A stretch of DNA of 64,000 bases, taken from Nyssa sinensis. Its lineage: Eukaryota; Streptophyta; Magnoliopsida; Cornales; Nyssaceae. Shown piece after piece: positions 23,569-35,600 of the stretch. Each line of letters begins with the position of its first letter. Within the stretch, counting starts at the first letter, position 1. The DNA lies in NCBI GenBank assembly GCA_008638375.1, contig CM018041.1:3959501-4023500 (forward strand). The letters are read 5' to 3'. The position numbers were made by a program, and so were the translations under genes. The notes under the pieces are model-generated. The model searched no databases and had not been told where the DNA came from. It was given only the letters and a program-made list of their open reading frames with translations.

Positions 23569-23977
23569 CAAGAAGAGTAAATTTGTTTTGAGGGAAAATA
23601 GTAGTGCAGTGCCATCAGAGATGTTGAAGATGAGGCTAACAAAAGAGGATGTGGAAGACGGAGTAATATATCTGAATTTGTCCAAAGAACAAAGAACAAG
23701 TCGAAACATACATAAAAAAACAATTTGCAGCCATTTCAGCTTTATGCTTTATGCTTTGATTTCTGAAAAGTCGATGAAGTTAATAATGCAAGATACAGAG
23801 ATTGAAGTTGAGTATGGAATGTTGTTGGAGAAGTTTGGAACCCAATATAGAGTTAAGGGATGGGGCGACCTCGTTAGAAATGGAAAGCGCAAGGGTCCAT
23901 TGAAGCCTGTGAGGGGAGCTCTGATTGTGCTTCCTTGGGTTGATCAAGATTTCCATTTTTCAGTGGAAGAAAAGTAA
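23569..23977 (+). pseudogene. B3-like domain fragment (orphan exon)
   Basis: The frame is open from a good acceptor-like site (polypyrimidine then tttcacag, ending 23568) to TAA at 23975-23977. The first ATG is 23621. The translation has features that suggest a plant B3 DNA-binding domain: RLTKEDVEDGVIYLNLSKEQ near the start, then EVEYGMLL, YRVKGWGDLV and a hydrophobic PVRGALIVLPWVD end. The 'L-T-K-x-D-V' opening and 'W-x-x-L-V' core are the main evidence; overall match is partial and about half a domain is atypical. No upstream exon was found within the AT-rich flank, so this is either a last exon with an unrecognised start or a degraded copy. The B3 assignment is tentative. Confidence 0.35.
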
Positions 23978-25884
23978 TGTTCAACACTGTAAGGAATTCG
24001 AATTGAATACATGTGTTAATCACAATTTGTCTCGTTTTTTTTTCATATATTTTATTTTATTTTTTTAATTAAAACTAAATAGTATAATTTTATGAGAATA
24101 TACGTGACAAATTAAAATTGTCATATGCATCTAAATAAGAGAAAATTTATCTTAACTGATTTGGAGTCCAATAACTTTATTTTTAAAATTAAAATTTTAG
24201 GTTGTTTTTATAAATATATATATATATATATAAGTTATGGGGATGATTGCCAATATTTTCAAAAATAATTTCATAAAAAAGGGATAAAAAATTAAATTTA
24301 AAAAAAATCTGGGACCCGCTATATCCGTCGTCGACCCTTGCATGCATGGGTCTAACAACTCTTTCTTTCTTTTTTCTTTTTTTAAATGATGAGTATTATT
24401 ATATAATTATTTAGACTAATTTAAGAATTTTAAAAAGATTTGGAAATTATTTTTAGTATTCAGAATATTCGAAAATAATTTAAAATTTTTAAACATTTGC
24501 TGTTCGTTTGTTTGATAAAAATATTGAAATACATTGGAGTCATTTTAAAAATTCAAAAAAAAAAAATTGTTAATGTTGAGATACTAAATGTTTTGATATG
24601 CAAGAAGTACAGTTGTTACAAGCAAAGCAAGAGCCTTTGGCATTGTCATAGGTCTAATGCTGCACCGCATGTTGATAAAATGTGAATGTATTGCAAACAT
24701 TCATACTTTCATAAAGAAAAATAAATTTGGCTAGCTACTTGTTAATGTTTGGGAAGCAAAAGAGTGAGTTGTATAGGGAATAATTTTTTCAAGTTAGATA
24801 ATTGACAAATTTCAAAGTAAGATGACAGAGAAAAAGTAAAGAGAATCTAAAACTTAAGAAGATTCATGAGAAGTGTGGGATGTAAGGTATGAGTGTTGGT
24901 TGAGATTAACAAAGCAATGTAATGACGATGGCACTGAAATTCAAAGTACTCTTTAATGGCTAGTATTCAGGGTATAAGCACTTATAAGAAGCATAGTGTC
25001 AAGGATATTAATTACATCACTACTCGTAATAATGTAAAGATACTATTCATAATGATGTGAAAGAAACTATTTATAATAGTTCCAGCACGTGAGGTGAGGT
25101 AGTTGGGAGTTGGTTTCAAACTAGTCATGTGAATAAGTATAGTTCAAATTAGCAATTAATTAGAAGTATGTAGTGAATAGTAGTAGAAGGTGATAGAAGG
25201 TTTAATTAGAAATCTTGGTGAAATTTCTCTATTCTAAAATGTCTCGAGTGTTTCGCGCATGAGTAATATGATAAACACTTTATAAAAAATTAATATTTTA
25301 ACATGCATGTCACAAAATTTAGAGTATCTCGATTAATGAATCTATAACGCATAATTACACTATAATCACATGCTAGACTTCAGAAGTCTTCCAAAAACTT
25401 ATCCCTAAGTCTTTAGATAAGCATGAGACAGTATGACGAGAATTCCTTGAGGGAGACTTTATTTATAATAGGAAGTTTGACAATGCTTGGGGGCGACTTA
25501 ATGACTTCAAACAGGTCTAGTATCATTGGGCCTAGTCTCTTAGAAACAAAGATTAACTTGACTTAGACTTGGGTTTAGGAGAGTGGGTCTGCATTTCAGT
25601 TTGTTGCATGTCGTCTCATGAAAAATCATGGTAGAGATAAACCAAGTACTTACACTCCTTGAACAATGACATACATAATACCACTACAATTGGAGATTAA
25701 AACATAGATTAGACCTGACCTAATTTCACCCCATTTGATTAACCTTCTAATTAATCTTGAAAATGAATTGCTGCAATTGCAGGTGGAATATTGCAGAGAT
25801 AATGACGGAGAATTATTTCACTTGATGCTGAGATTTCACATGAAAATAAACTGGAGGACAGGGAAGACAAATTTGATTAAGTGA
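23978..25884. other. Intergenic, nothing recognised
   Basis: AT-rich, no supportable gene or RNA. A TA microsatellite lies near 24216-24232. Confidence 0.55.
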
Positions 25885-26140
25885 CGTGGGTTATGTTTGG
25901 TTCTACTTGTTAACTGCACTTAATGATTTTTTCAAGTTTAAAACAAACTTTTTTAATTTGTTATGTGTTTGATTCGGCTTATTACCTGTACTTAATAGAT
26001 CTGTATTTAACTCAAAGCAGACTTTTTCAAAAAATAATTTTAGTGAAACATTTTTAAAAAGTAATTCAAATACTAAATAATTTAACTCAAATCGTATTTT
26101 TTCTTAATTCATTCAAACAAACACATGATACGTGATATGT
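25885..26140. mobile_element. MITE-like repeat, related to 44730-45060
   Basis: Starts 'gggttatgtttggttctactt' and ends 'attcattcaaacaaacacatg', a rough inverted pair (gtttggtt / aaacaaac). Interior blocks 'cagactttttcaaaaaataa', 'tcaaatactaaataa-ttaa' and 'cttaattcattcaaa' recur at 44730-45060. Non-coding. Confidence 0.5.
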
Positions 26141-26884
26141 TTTAAAACAGTCAAGACGTATAGCGACCTAATGTATAATGTGCAAAGGAACAACAAAAAT
26201 ATGTGACTTTCAAACAAATTTTTTGAGACAATATAGAGATAATCACTTTACGTCATTATTTAATTTGGTGCGACTATCTCTCATAAATTCAAATACTATT
26301 CTAAAAATTCACGATAAATAATTTTTTTTATAAATTTAGAAATGGTCGTAAAATTTACGGGAGACAATCATATTATATCAAGTAATGACATAGAGTAGCG
26401 GTTTTACTAAATAATTATGTTGTGTTCGACATTTTTCAGACCATTTGTTTAGTACCTACAGGGTTATTGTTGTAATTTTACAAGTGATGTTTGAATATAA
26501 AGATATATTATAATATCTAATATATAGGAGATCAAATATGTGTGTATTCAATATGTAACCAATTTTATAATAGAAATCTAGGAGAACCAAACTAACTGGG
26601 TGGGTGTATGTGGAGTGATTGGGTAAACGGGTGGGTATCCACCATCCAGGTCACTTGAATTAATGATAATTTCGAAATTAATATCTCATAATTAGCCAAT
26701 TAAATGTCATTTAAAACATTTTCTTCTTCAATATATACATGTTATCTATGTCTTAAATTTGTTACTTAATTTGTGACCCAAAAATTTGAAGTCCGTCAAG
26801 GCAATGCAAACTGGCTATAGAAATAGATCCAGCTCATATAATCTTTTGTTTGAACTTCGAACTATCTATCATTGTAATCAAGTG

Positions 26885-26885
<1 letters not shown>

Positions 26886-26915
<30 letters not shown>
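26886..26915. repeat. (CA)n microsatellite
   Basis: About fifteen uninterrupted CA units. Confidence 0.95.
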
Positions 26916-26916
<1 letters not shown>

Positions 26917-26999
26917 CTGTCAAATTAAAGAGAACTAATGCCATTTATTTGAACGTTGGGAACTTGGGAGCAATGCCTACTTTACGTGATCTAGTTGTC

Positions 27000-27430
27000 A
27001 ATAAATCGGATATTGATTCGAGTCGGATTCATTTATCCTGATATGATACAAAAAATTTGATCGGATGATCTGATCCGATTCAATCTGAATTCAATAATTT
27101 TTTTAATTAATTGAATCGAATTGAATTAAATGAATCTGGTTCGTTAATTATCTAATCTGATTAAAAATAACATATATATTAAGATTTTAATATATTATAT
27201 TAAAATATATTTTTTAAATTTTTATAATATGTTAGTTATTAGATTATATAAAAAATTTTGAAATTGAATTTATATATTTTAAATTTTACATATTATATAC
27301 ATATTATAATTTTATATTTTATATACATAATATATAGTAATTTTATTATCGGATTAAATGATCTAAATTTGAATTAATTCATCAAAAAAATTGATCTAAT
27401 CCAATTTGTTAATTTTTTTAATAAATAAAA
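27000..27430. mobile_element. MITE-like repeat copy
   Basis: Repeated 'gatctgatccgattcaatctgaattc' type phrases (from about 27060) followed by AT-rich DNA and a partial mirrored 'ttgatctaatccaatttgtta' end. Same style as the element at 19049. Limits approximate. Confidence 0.4.
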
Positions 27431-29378
27431 TTTAAAGAGTAATGCTATCCGTATCATAAAATTTTATCAAATTTTCTTACCGACTGGCGTGGAAGTGCTA
27501 ATCAATTAAGTCTCTTGATATATGCGAGTGCTAGTCAATTAAGCTTTTAGTGCTAGTCAATTAAGTCTTTTGGACTCACCTGACATGACTAGCACCAAAA
27601 TGCTGAATTCATTAGTACCGACATCCTGAATTCACTAGCATCAATAACAATCACATCAATAGATAAATTTTTTTAATAAAATATTAAAATAAGAATGGTA
27701 TTACTCAAATTTAAATCAATCCTAATCTAGTGTTGTACTCAATCTATTTACTGACATAGCAATCACTACAACCAGCATGCCATGCCACCAACCCATAGGC
27801 TTGCACTAGTACTATTGTAAATTTGTCGTCTCATCTCACCTTGTCACTTGAAGTTTTTACTTTGAAGACTATTGGTGGATTTTTTTCCTTTGCCAAAATA
27901 TTTGAAATTTGGACCAACGATGAACAACTCTTATTTTTTTTCAAATTTTAAAATAGAAAGTATTACGAAAACATTATATATATATATGAGAAAAATAATA
28001 AAGTATCTTGAACTTTGGAGGCTGATATGCTATGTTAATAGGCAGTAGCTGTAGGTTGTCCATGCAGGAGTAGGACACATAGCCAATTTTTGACTAAAAA
28101 GATTTGACTGAGTTCCTAAAGTTCAATGTGTCAAAAATTCCTGAATTTATGCTGACGATTGATGACAAACAAAAAGCTTTTATACAATTCTAATCTGAAT
28201 TCTACCCTCAAATCCAAAGACGTGTCAACTCATCACTGTTTGCTCCATATATATAATATATATATATCTTATTATTCTATCCATTCAAATTCCTTTTTGG
28301 TCATCCCCTTTCCATAAACGTAAAAGTTGTGCTTTTAAAGACACTATATATATAGAGAGAGAAAGAGTGAGAGGGGGGCCTTCAAACACCGTTGGCTGCC
28401 ATTGATTCTCCAGAACTAACTTTAATATGGACTCCATTTATCATATTCGTCGTACTTTAAACGGACGCTTGGCAAATTGTATGGGCCAGAGATGATGTTT
28501 TATTGAAAATGTGGAAGAAAATTCTCTTTCTTTCTTTCATTATCCTTATTCTTCTTCTTTCTTTTTTTTTTCTTTTTTTTTTTGCAATCGAGAATTTGTT
28601 GCAATTTTGTCAAGTATGGTATGAAATGTGTTTTCTTTCTAGAATTCCCCTTGGCGAGAAGGAATTGATGTTCTTGATCTTAACTATTAGGATTGGGGTG
28701 GAAGGTGTCACATTTTTATACAATTTTCATGATGCCCTCTTAATTTTAATTGCTTCTCTTATTAGTCTGTTTGCTTTTGTATTAAGAGGATTGATAATTA
28801 AGTTAAGATAATCACAACAAATTAGTAAGATAAACAAAATTGTGAATTTAAAAAAAAAAAAAGAAAAAAAGCTCTTCCCTTGCATGTTAAATCGACAAAA
28901 TCTCAGTCACTTAGCTTGGGATTGAAACTCTGCAATGAAAAATAGGTCATCTAACTCCTATAATTATAGAAAACTGCTAACAGTAATAATTTTTTCACTC
29001 TTAAACAAAAAGTGATGAATCTATATGCATTTATAAGAGTAAGAAAATAGGATAAAAAAAATTTGTCATGTTTAGCGTTAATCATAGTATCTATTACCAT
29101 TGATTTGATACTTTGCGGCGAGTCACACTAGCAAAATAAGTACTGAAGGCTCAGAAAAAATAGGATTTCCTTGATCACAAGTAATTAAGAGACTATGTAG
29201 CAATTCTATATACATGCCCTTTAGCTACTGGACCCATTAACACTCCTACATTAGGATGGTAATGAACCTGAAACTAAGAAACTAGAATCTTAGAAAATAT
29301 TACTTCCTCAATTTTTAGATTATATATTGAATAGGTACCCTTGAATGCAGGACATTTTCTTCACAGATGTATGTTTGA

Positions 29379-29419
<41 letters not shown>

Positions 29420-29889
29420 AATGGTAGTATTCTAGAGCATACCCATGAGGTGTGGCTCACAGATTAATGGATGAATTGGATTGCCTGTCCACTTTAATAA
29501 ATTGAAAGCTTCAAACTTCAAGCATCCTACATAATTTTTAATCCAAGTTCCATAAAAGGAAACATTTTGATTCATTTCAACATGCTGCAATATTAATATA
29601 ATTGTATATTATGCCTTGTCATCCCCATTTTACCTCTCTTTGCTCCAATTAAATACACGTTCCCAAACTTGTTGATAAGATGTCTCCTCTATTTTATGCG
29701 AGAAAGCATGTGTATTGAGAGAATCATCTTAAAAGCTGAATTCCCATTTGCCCAAAGATATTGTATTAAAGTGAGAAAAAGTTAAATTCTTCATTCTCAT
29801 TAGGCCAATAAGCCAAAGACATCACTGATTCTGCACTTGGAGATAAAACAGTATATAAAAAGTTTTAAACTTTTGAAGGGATCTCTTGT
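27431..29889. other. Intergenic, nothing recognised
   Basis: Contains short 'gtgctagtcaattaag' repeats at about 27500-27570, a GT/GA microsatellite at 29380-29417 and a hydrophobic low-complexity ORF (28503-28811) that I do not accept as a gene. Confidence 0.5.
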
Positions 29890-29894
29890 ATAAG

Positions 29895-30121
29895 GATGTT
29901 AAATCACTACTGTTAGAGAGAGGTGTAACTTTATTATTATATTTTCTAACATGCTTCCTCACGTGTGGCGAGTCTGAGCTACACGTGTCAATTCATATTT
30001 TCAGAGTGACGGTAATATTTGAACTCAGGACCTTTGCATGTTCTGATACCATGTTAAACTACCAACTGATCTAAAAACTTAAATTATTAGAGAAAAATAT
30101 AACTTTATTATTATATTCTCA
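29895..30121 (-). mobile_element. tRNA-related SINE-like repeat
   Basis: On the minus strand the sequence reads a pol III box A-like 'tagatcagttggtag', then 'ttaacatggtatcagaac', then a box B-like 'ggtcctgagttcaaat'. That order is seen in tRNA-derived plant repeats. The block is bracketed by direct repeats of about 36-40 bases ('gttagaga...taactttattattatatt', 29917-29945 and about 30083-30116). It contains two CACGTG motifs. Family not identified by search. Confidence 0.45.
29960..29990. promoter_or_regulatory. Two G-box/ABRE-type motifs upstream of the PEBP gene
   Basis: CACGTG at 29960-29965 (within tcacgtgtgg) and at 29982-29987 (within the palindrome-like acacgtgtca), 22 bases apart. 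They lie about 490-510 bases upstream of the PEBP start codon. ACACGTGTC is a strong match to the abscisic-acid response element bound by bZIP factors. Function here is inferred only. Confidence 0.5.
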
Positions 30122-30332
30122 AAGAAAGAAAAACTCAGCAATCACCCATATCTCTCTAGTGGCTTCTCTTTCAATTTTTTGAAGAAGACATCTTAAAAGT
30201 TAATTGAAAGATTTTTCAAACGTGTTTTTTCAGTATATAGACAACCTTTAATTTTATGGCATGATTGAAGTGTCCCTGATTCTTTGAGCACCAAATTCAA
30301 GCCCTCCACATCCACTTCTTTGATCTTCTGTC

Positions 30333-30340
30333 TATAAAAG
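30333..30340 (+). promoter_or_regulatory. TATA box of the PEBP gene
   Basis: TATAAAAG, a canonical plant TATA box, 134 bases upstream of the start codon at 30474. It would place transcription start near 30365-30375, just before the TC tract. Confidence 0.65.
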
Positions 30341-30384
30341 CTCTTGTATTCTCATACCCATAACACCAAAACTACAACAAAGCA

Positions 30385-30386
<2 letters not shown>

Positions 30387-30458
<72 letters not shown>
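30387..30458 (+). repeat. (TC)36 microsatellite in the PEBP 5' leader
   Basis: A perfect 72-base TC tract ending 15 bases before the start codon, downstream of the TATA box, so most or all of it should be in the mRNA leader. Confidence 0.97.
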
Positions 30459-30461
<3 letters not shown>

Positions 30462-30473
30462 ATTTTTGTCAAT

Positions 30474-31281
30474 ATGTCAAGGCTCATTGAAACACTTGCT
30501 ATAGGGAGAGTGGTAGGAGAGGTGGTGGATTCCTTCACCCCAACTGTGAAAATGAACGTAACTTACAACTCCAACAAGCAAGTTTCTAATGGCTATGAAC
30601 TAATGCCTTCTGTCATTGCTTCTAGACCTCGTGTCGAGATCGGTGGTGAAGACATGAGGGCCGCTTATACACTAGTAAATCTCTCTCTCTCTGTGCGTGT
30701 GTGTTTGTATGTGTGTGTGACTGAAGATTTTGTTTTTGTTTCTTGGAAGATCATGACAGACCCAGATGCTCCAAGCCCTAGTGATCCATACCTAAGGGAA
30801 CATCTGCACTGGTTTGTGTCACCAACCTTGTAATTTATGTACTACGTTTTGTTTAATGGTTATCTCTAAAATACAAGTAATGTAAAAAACCTTTTCATGT
30901 ATCTTTCAGGATTGTCACGGACATTCCTGGTACCACGGACGCTTCCTTTGGTGAGTCCCTAAAGCTTGAATATATATATATATATATATATATATGTTTC
31001 TCTGTCTTTTGTTATGGAGTCATTATGGCTTGGAAAATCAATGAGTTATAAACTAAAATACAGGAAGGGAAATTGTAAGTTACGAGACTCCGAAGGCAGT
31101 CATTGGCATTCACCGATACGTATTCATCTTGTTCAAGCAGAGCGCAAGACAAACAGTGAGGCCACCAGCTTCAAGAGACCATTTCAACACGAGGGACTTC
31201 GCAGAAGAGAATGGCCTGGGACTACCAGTGGCTGCAGTGTACTTCAATGCACAGAGAGAAACTGCCGCAAGAAGAAGATGA
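30474..31281 (+). CDS. BFT: BFT/TFL1-clade PEBP flowering regulator
   Basis: Phosphatidylethanolamine-binding-protein-like floral regulator. TFL1-clade members compete with FT for FD and 14-3-3 proteins and delay flowering or keep meristems indeterminate. Four exons: 30474-30674, 30750-30811, 30910-30950 and 31064-31281 (TGA). Exon 2 (62 bases) and exon 3 (41 bases) have exactly the family's usual lengths, all junctions are GT-AG, and phases agree, giving 173 residues. Hallmarks: [18 protein letters not shown] (exon 2), [11 protein letters not shown] (exon 3), [12 protein letters not shown] and [18 protein letters not shown] (exon 4). The His in REHLHW (Tyr in FT) marks the repressor type. 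DAPSPS, AYTL and Gly before LGLPVAAV favour BFT over TFL1/CEN, though that subclade call is from memory. Convergent with the XBAT33-like gene. The frame is intact. Confidence 0.93.
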
Positions 31282-32697
31282 GAGAGAGAGAGAGATACTC
31301 TGTTTCAAAGAGAGGAGTGAAAGTGAAGTGCGCTGTTTTTTTTTTGGAATTTGGCATGTGTTTTTTTTTCAAGTCTGTGGGTCGTAGTACTGCATGTACT
31401 TGTACTGTGTGCTAGGTAGCTAACTGCTTTTCTTCACTGGATTTTGGGACGTGTGGATCCTACTCTCCTACTTGGTTTTAGGTGTCTTTAAGGATCTAAT
31501 AATTATAGGACGCAGAATGTATCAGGGCTAACCCCGTACTGATACGTGTCGTCCAATGAATCTTGTTCTGCATTGTTCTGCGGTCCCCAATCTCTGTCAA
31601 CAAATTAACAAGGGAATGGTTTCAAGTTCTTCTATATTAGTGGACATATTAGTGTGTGTGTGTGTGTATGTATATATATGCCTGTGTCATCTTAACATTT
31701 TAGTATTTCATCTGGACCGTCCATGAATATATTAGTTTATCAAGATTCAGGAGTCGGGTCCCATACCATCAGTAATGACATTAGCATCATCAGAACCCAA
31801 GTCCTTAAAAACCAACCTCGTGACCATCAGAGTTCAGGTGAAGAACTTTCTTCGTCCTGTTGCATTGTGTAAAATTATCAACACAGTTCTACTCTAGCTT
31901 TAATTTCAGAGAGTTCGCAGCATGGCAAAGTTTTTACTACATTTTCTCAGTTAGAGCCGGCTAGCTGGCTGGCATGTGATCTTGCCATTGTCACCGATTG
32001 CAGCCAGGTTCGGGCACCACAAAAAGCTTTCATAGCCATTCCTGGTCCTTTCTTGTCCTCGACATTTTCTTGCCAAGATAGCACAATTTTCATGAAAACT
32101 AGTGAACTTAAGCATCATTTTGCAGTAGATTAGACTCTTCTGCCATTATTTCCTTGGCTGTTGTGATGATAAAACATCAATGAGAACTGAGTCGTTCCAT
32201 ACAATTCCAAGAATTGAATTCCTTCCAATAATAAGAGTTTTAAGCCTTTTTTCCCATGTTTTTGGACATGTTACCCCTTGAATCATGCCTGGAATACTTG
32301 TAATTGATAGCATAGAATAGAAGCAGAACCAAACATCAACGTTGTTTTACTTTTAAGAATAATAAAACTGTTGTCGAGAATCATTAGCAAAGGAACCCAA
32401 CATGACTACAAAAACATCTGCCTTTGATGAAATCCCTTACAATCAATCTATACTCCCAACATACAAATTTTACAAGCACTTCTTCAAATATTTTGAGAAG
32501 TGATCAAATTGCCGCAATCCCAGACATGGATCAATCACCACACAGCCAGCCGAATGGAAACAGGAGCAAACCCGGATTCAAAATATATCAATGTCTGGGA
32601 GTGGTGAGTTTAAACATCATGACTGTTGACTGCTGTGCTGTTCACAAAATTCCAACACACTAGGAGGTTATGAGAATGGGAGCATCAGCCAGACCAA
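31282..32697. other. Intergenic between convergent genes
   Basis: 3' flanks of the PEBP (+) and XBAT33-like (-) genes. Short GT/TA microsatellite near 31653-31680. No gene or RNA recognised. Confidence 0.6.
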
Positions 32698-35600
32698 TCA
32701 AGCATTTATTTCCGAGTTGCATTGATGCTCCCGGCTGCAGCTTCTCCTGCCCCAAAACATGCTTGAACAACTTGTTTTCTCCAGTCTCACTCCCTCTATT
32801 TTGTTCTGTTGGTCTATTGCTGTGGATTGTGAGCGACGAGGAGATTCATCTTGGGTTTCAACCTCTCCGGGTTCAAAAGACGGGCAAGGTCCATCGTTGC
32901 AGGTGCACATAGGGATGGCAACAGAAGGAAATGGGCTACAAGTGACTGGGCAGAAAATGTCTGAAGAAACAGAAGCTACACGATTTTTTCGAATATCTGG
33001 TGTACAAGCTGGTGTTGAATGGTCTGGTTCACGCGGGTGAAGCATGCAAGGGTTGCACAGGCTAAGGGACAGATGTAGTTTGATTTCCTTCGCTGGAGAA
33101 CCAGGCAACTTTACAAAAGAGACGATGCCATGTCGGCAAAGAGGGCAAGGAATGGACCCAGGCGGGCCCAGCAATTCTGAAGGGATGTTGCTTGTTGAGC
33201 AAAGGTAGAGTGCACATCTTACGCAAAGCTCATGCCCACAACCTGAAAGTATGGTAAAAAGGATGAGTACTTCAAAAATATAATAAAGAATGTAATATCA
33301 GTTGTCTTCCTCAATACTTTAGGGGAAAGGGTTTAAGAATGACTTGATAAAAAAGATGGACTATCAGAACCGAACAGTTTTCACAGTATCAATGATTAAC
33401 CTAAAAGATCAAAGAAAAAAAAATTAAAAGAAAATAAAAAAGAAAAACTCTTAACCTAAGAGAAAATTTAACCATTAAAAAGAAAAAAGTTATCAAATAT
33501 GACAATCAGAGGAAGGAAAGATGTAAAACTCATTAGACTCCATTTGGAACTCAGTATGAAAATACAAGGACTTTCATTTTCCCTTGTTTGGCTATGTTGG
33601 AAAACAGTGAGGAGAAGAAAATATGGAATAAAGCGAGGACAGGACATTTTTCCACAAATGCATTCATTTCTTTACCTACTCCCTTTTCCTTTCCCTGACT
33701 ATTCAAAGTCAAATTTGGAATTCCGGGGAAAGGAAATTTGGAATTTCATGATCATTTGATATCGAAACAGCAGTGAACACCTTATCATTTTGTTTTTCCT
33801 GTCTTTTGTCAATTATACATACATAACGTAAAAATTGCCAAATTCTTTATTCAATTTCTAAGTAATGCAATTCTGCATAATGCAGAGAGACCAGCAACGG
33901 AAGCTCCATTTTACTCACAAGAGTGCCAAAAAAAATTAAATACACGCTCCTCAGCTGAAAGTTTGAAACAAATGGTAGCATTCTTCAAAAATTATGCAAC
34001 AGATTTGAACTATATCGTATGATACACATGACATAATATGAGCACTCTTGGATTGCCTTTGAAATTTTTTAAGAAAAATTACTTTCAAAATAAACAAAAT
34101 CAATTTTAAAACATTTTTTTATCAAAATTATTATAACAATGTATTGAAGCACTTTCCTACTCACCCCACCAGACCGCAAGAAATTTCTCCTACATTGTTA
34201 TACTCCTGCAATCTGCAAGCTGATACATAGGCTCGGACAAAGTTTAAAGCAAAACTAAAAAAGGCATTACTAGCTCCCGTTCTTCCAATTGACAAGCACT
34301 TCATTGAGTTCTACCACAATAAAAGCTCAAAAGAATTGGCTCAAGGACTCGCACTCAGAAGGATGCAAAGGTTCTTGAGGGACTAACTACTAATATCATA
34401 ACCAAGCACACCAGGAAGATTATACAATCCCTCCCCTTCCATATTGATATCTAAAATGGAACTCTGGGATTGACTAATTAGAAAACCCAGACTAACTCAA
34501 AAGTTTTGAGAATTGTACTTTAGGCTCATCAATTATGACATTCTTCAACGATAGTCCATGGATAATAGGAACGCTTTTTTAAGAGATTATCTTAGATACT
34601 TTTCATTTTTGGGTTGTAGGGAAATATCCCATTTTTTTGTCTTTATTTATTGATTATTTTTTTGGAGGAGATGAATTGTATAGATGGGAATTAGTATGTA
34701 TTAGTCATTTTGTTTGTTCTGGGGTTGCGCCCTCTCTGGTACATTGTTGCAATACATATATAAAGAATTATTTACCGAAAAAAAAAAAAAAAAAACAATG
34801 CAACAAGTAGATTCAATTTCAACCTATTTACCTATGCTGTCTGTATATTCAAATCCTCAACATTCAAAGTATTCCATATGAATTATGTACTCCTGATAAT
34901 TTAGCTTGTGAAATTGAAATCGTGGTAACAAGGAACAGTCTTGACCAGCCCCCCATATGCGCCCCCCCCCCCCCCCCCCAAAAAAAAAGGGAGAAGAAAA
35001 AGAAAAGAAAATAACAACAGTAAGGCCTGGATATATACCTAAAATCCAAAAAAAGAAAAAAATTAAAACAGGTAACTTTAAAATTGACAAGTGATCAGGT
35101 AATTCAACTATTATAATACTTGTCAAAAAAAAAAAAAATTCAACTATTATAATGTTATATAAAACTAATTATTTGGAGTTTGAATTAATGGCTACAGGTG
35201 ACTGAAAATTAAACCAGATTATGCAGTCTGTTTAAGTATACCTAAGCAAACCTTAAACTTTGCCATCAAGAACATGGACACAGAGAAAGAGCTGACCTTC
35301 AGCAGCCACCATGCATGCTCTCTCCAGGCAAACAGCACAAATTTCAGTGTCATCAGAACAGGTTGTTGAGGACTGCAATCCACACTCTCTGGAAAGAAAG
35401 TTACAGGATAGCATTTTCAGTGTTGATTTTCATCACCAGTGTTTTAGTTTCAAATGATGATAATAATTATAACAATAATCTTTTAAAAAGCCAAATGATA
35501 CAGCATCCTTAAAACAAAGCCAATACAACACTATAATTAGAACTCTATAGCTTGGAAGCCAACAAACCTTGGTGGCAAAGTAGTATCGGAAGCCAAGACT

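Noticed and set aside
28503..28811. 102-codon hydrophobic ORF that could look like a membrane protein
   Set aside because: Its hydrophobicity comes from T-rich runs translated as Leu/Phe/Ile. There is no family motif, splice context or promoter.
30966..31415. 149-codon plus-strand ORF over the last PEBP exon
   Set aside because: It reads the exon in the wrong frame. The spliced frame gives the conserved PEBP C-terminus.
33490..33770. Possible MITE in XBAT33-like intron 9 ('ccatttggaactcagtatg')
   Set aside because: No matching inverted right end was found, and the ORF inside has no features.
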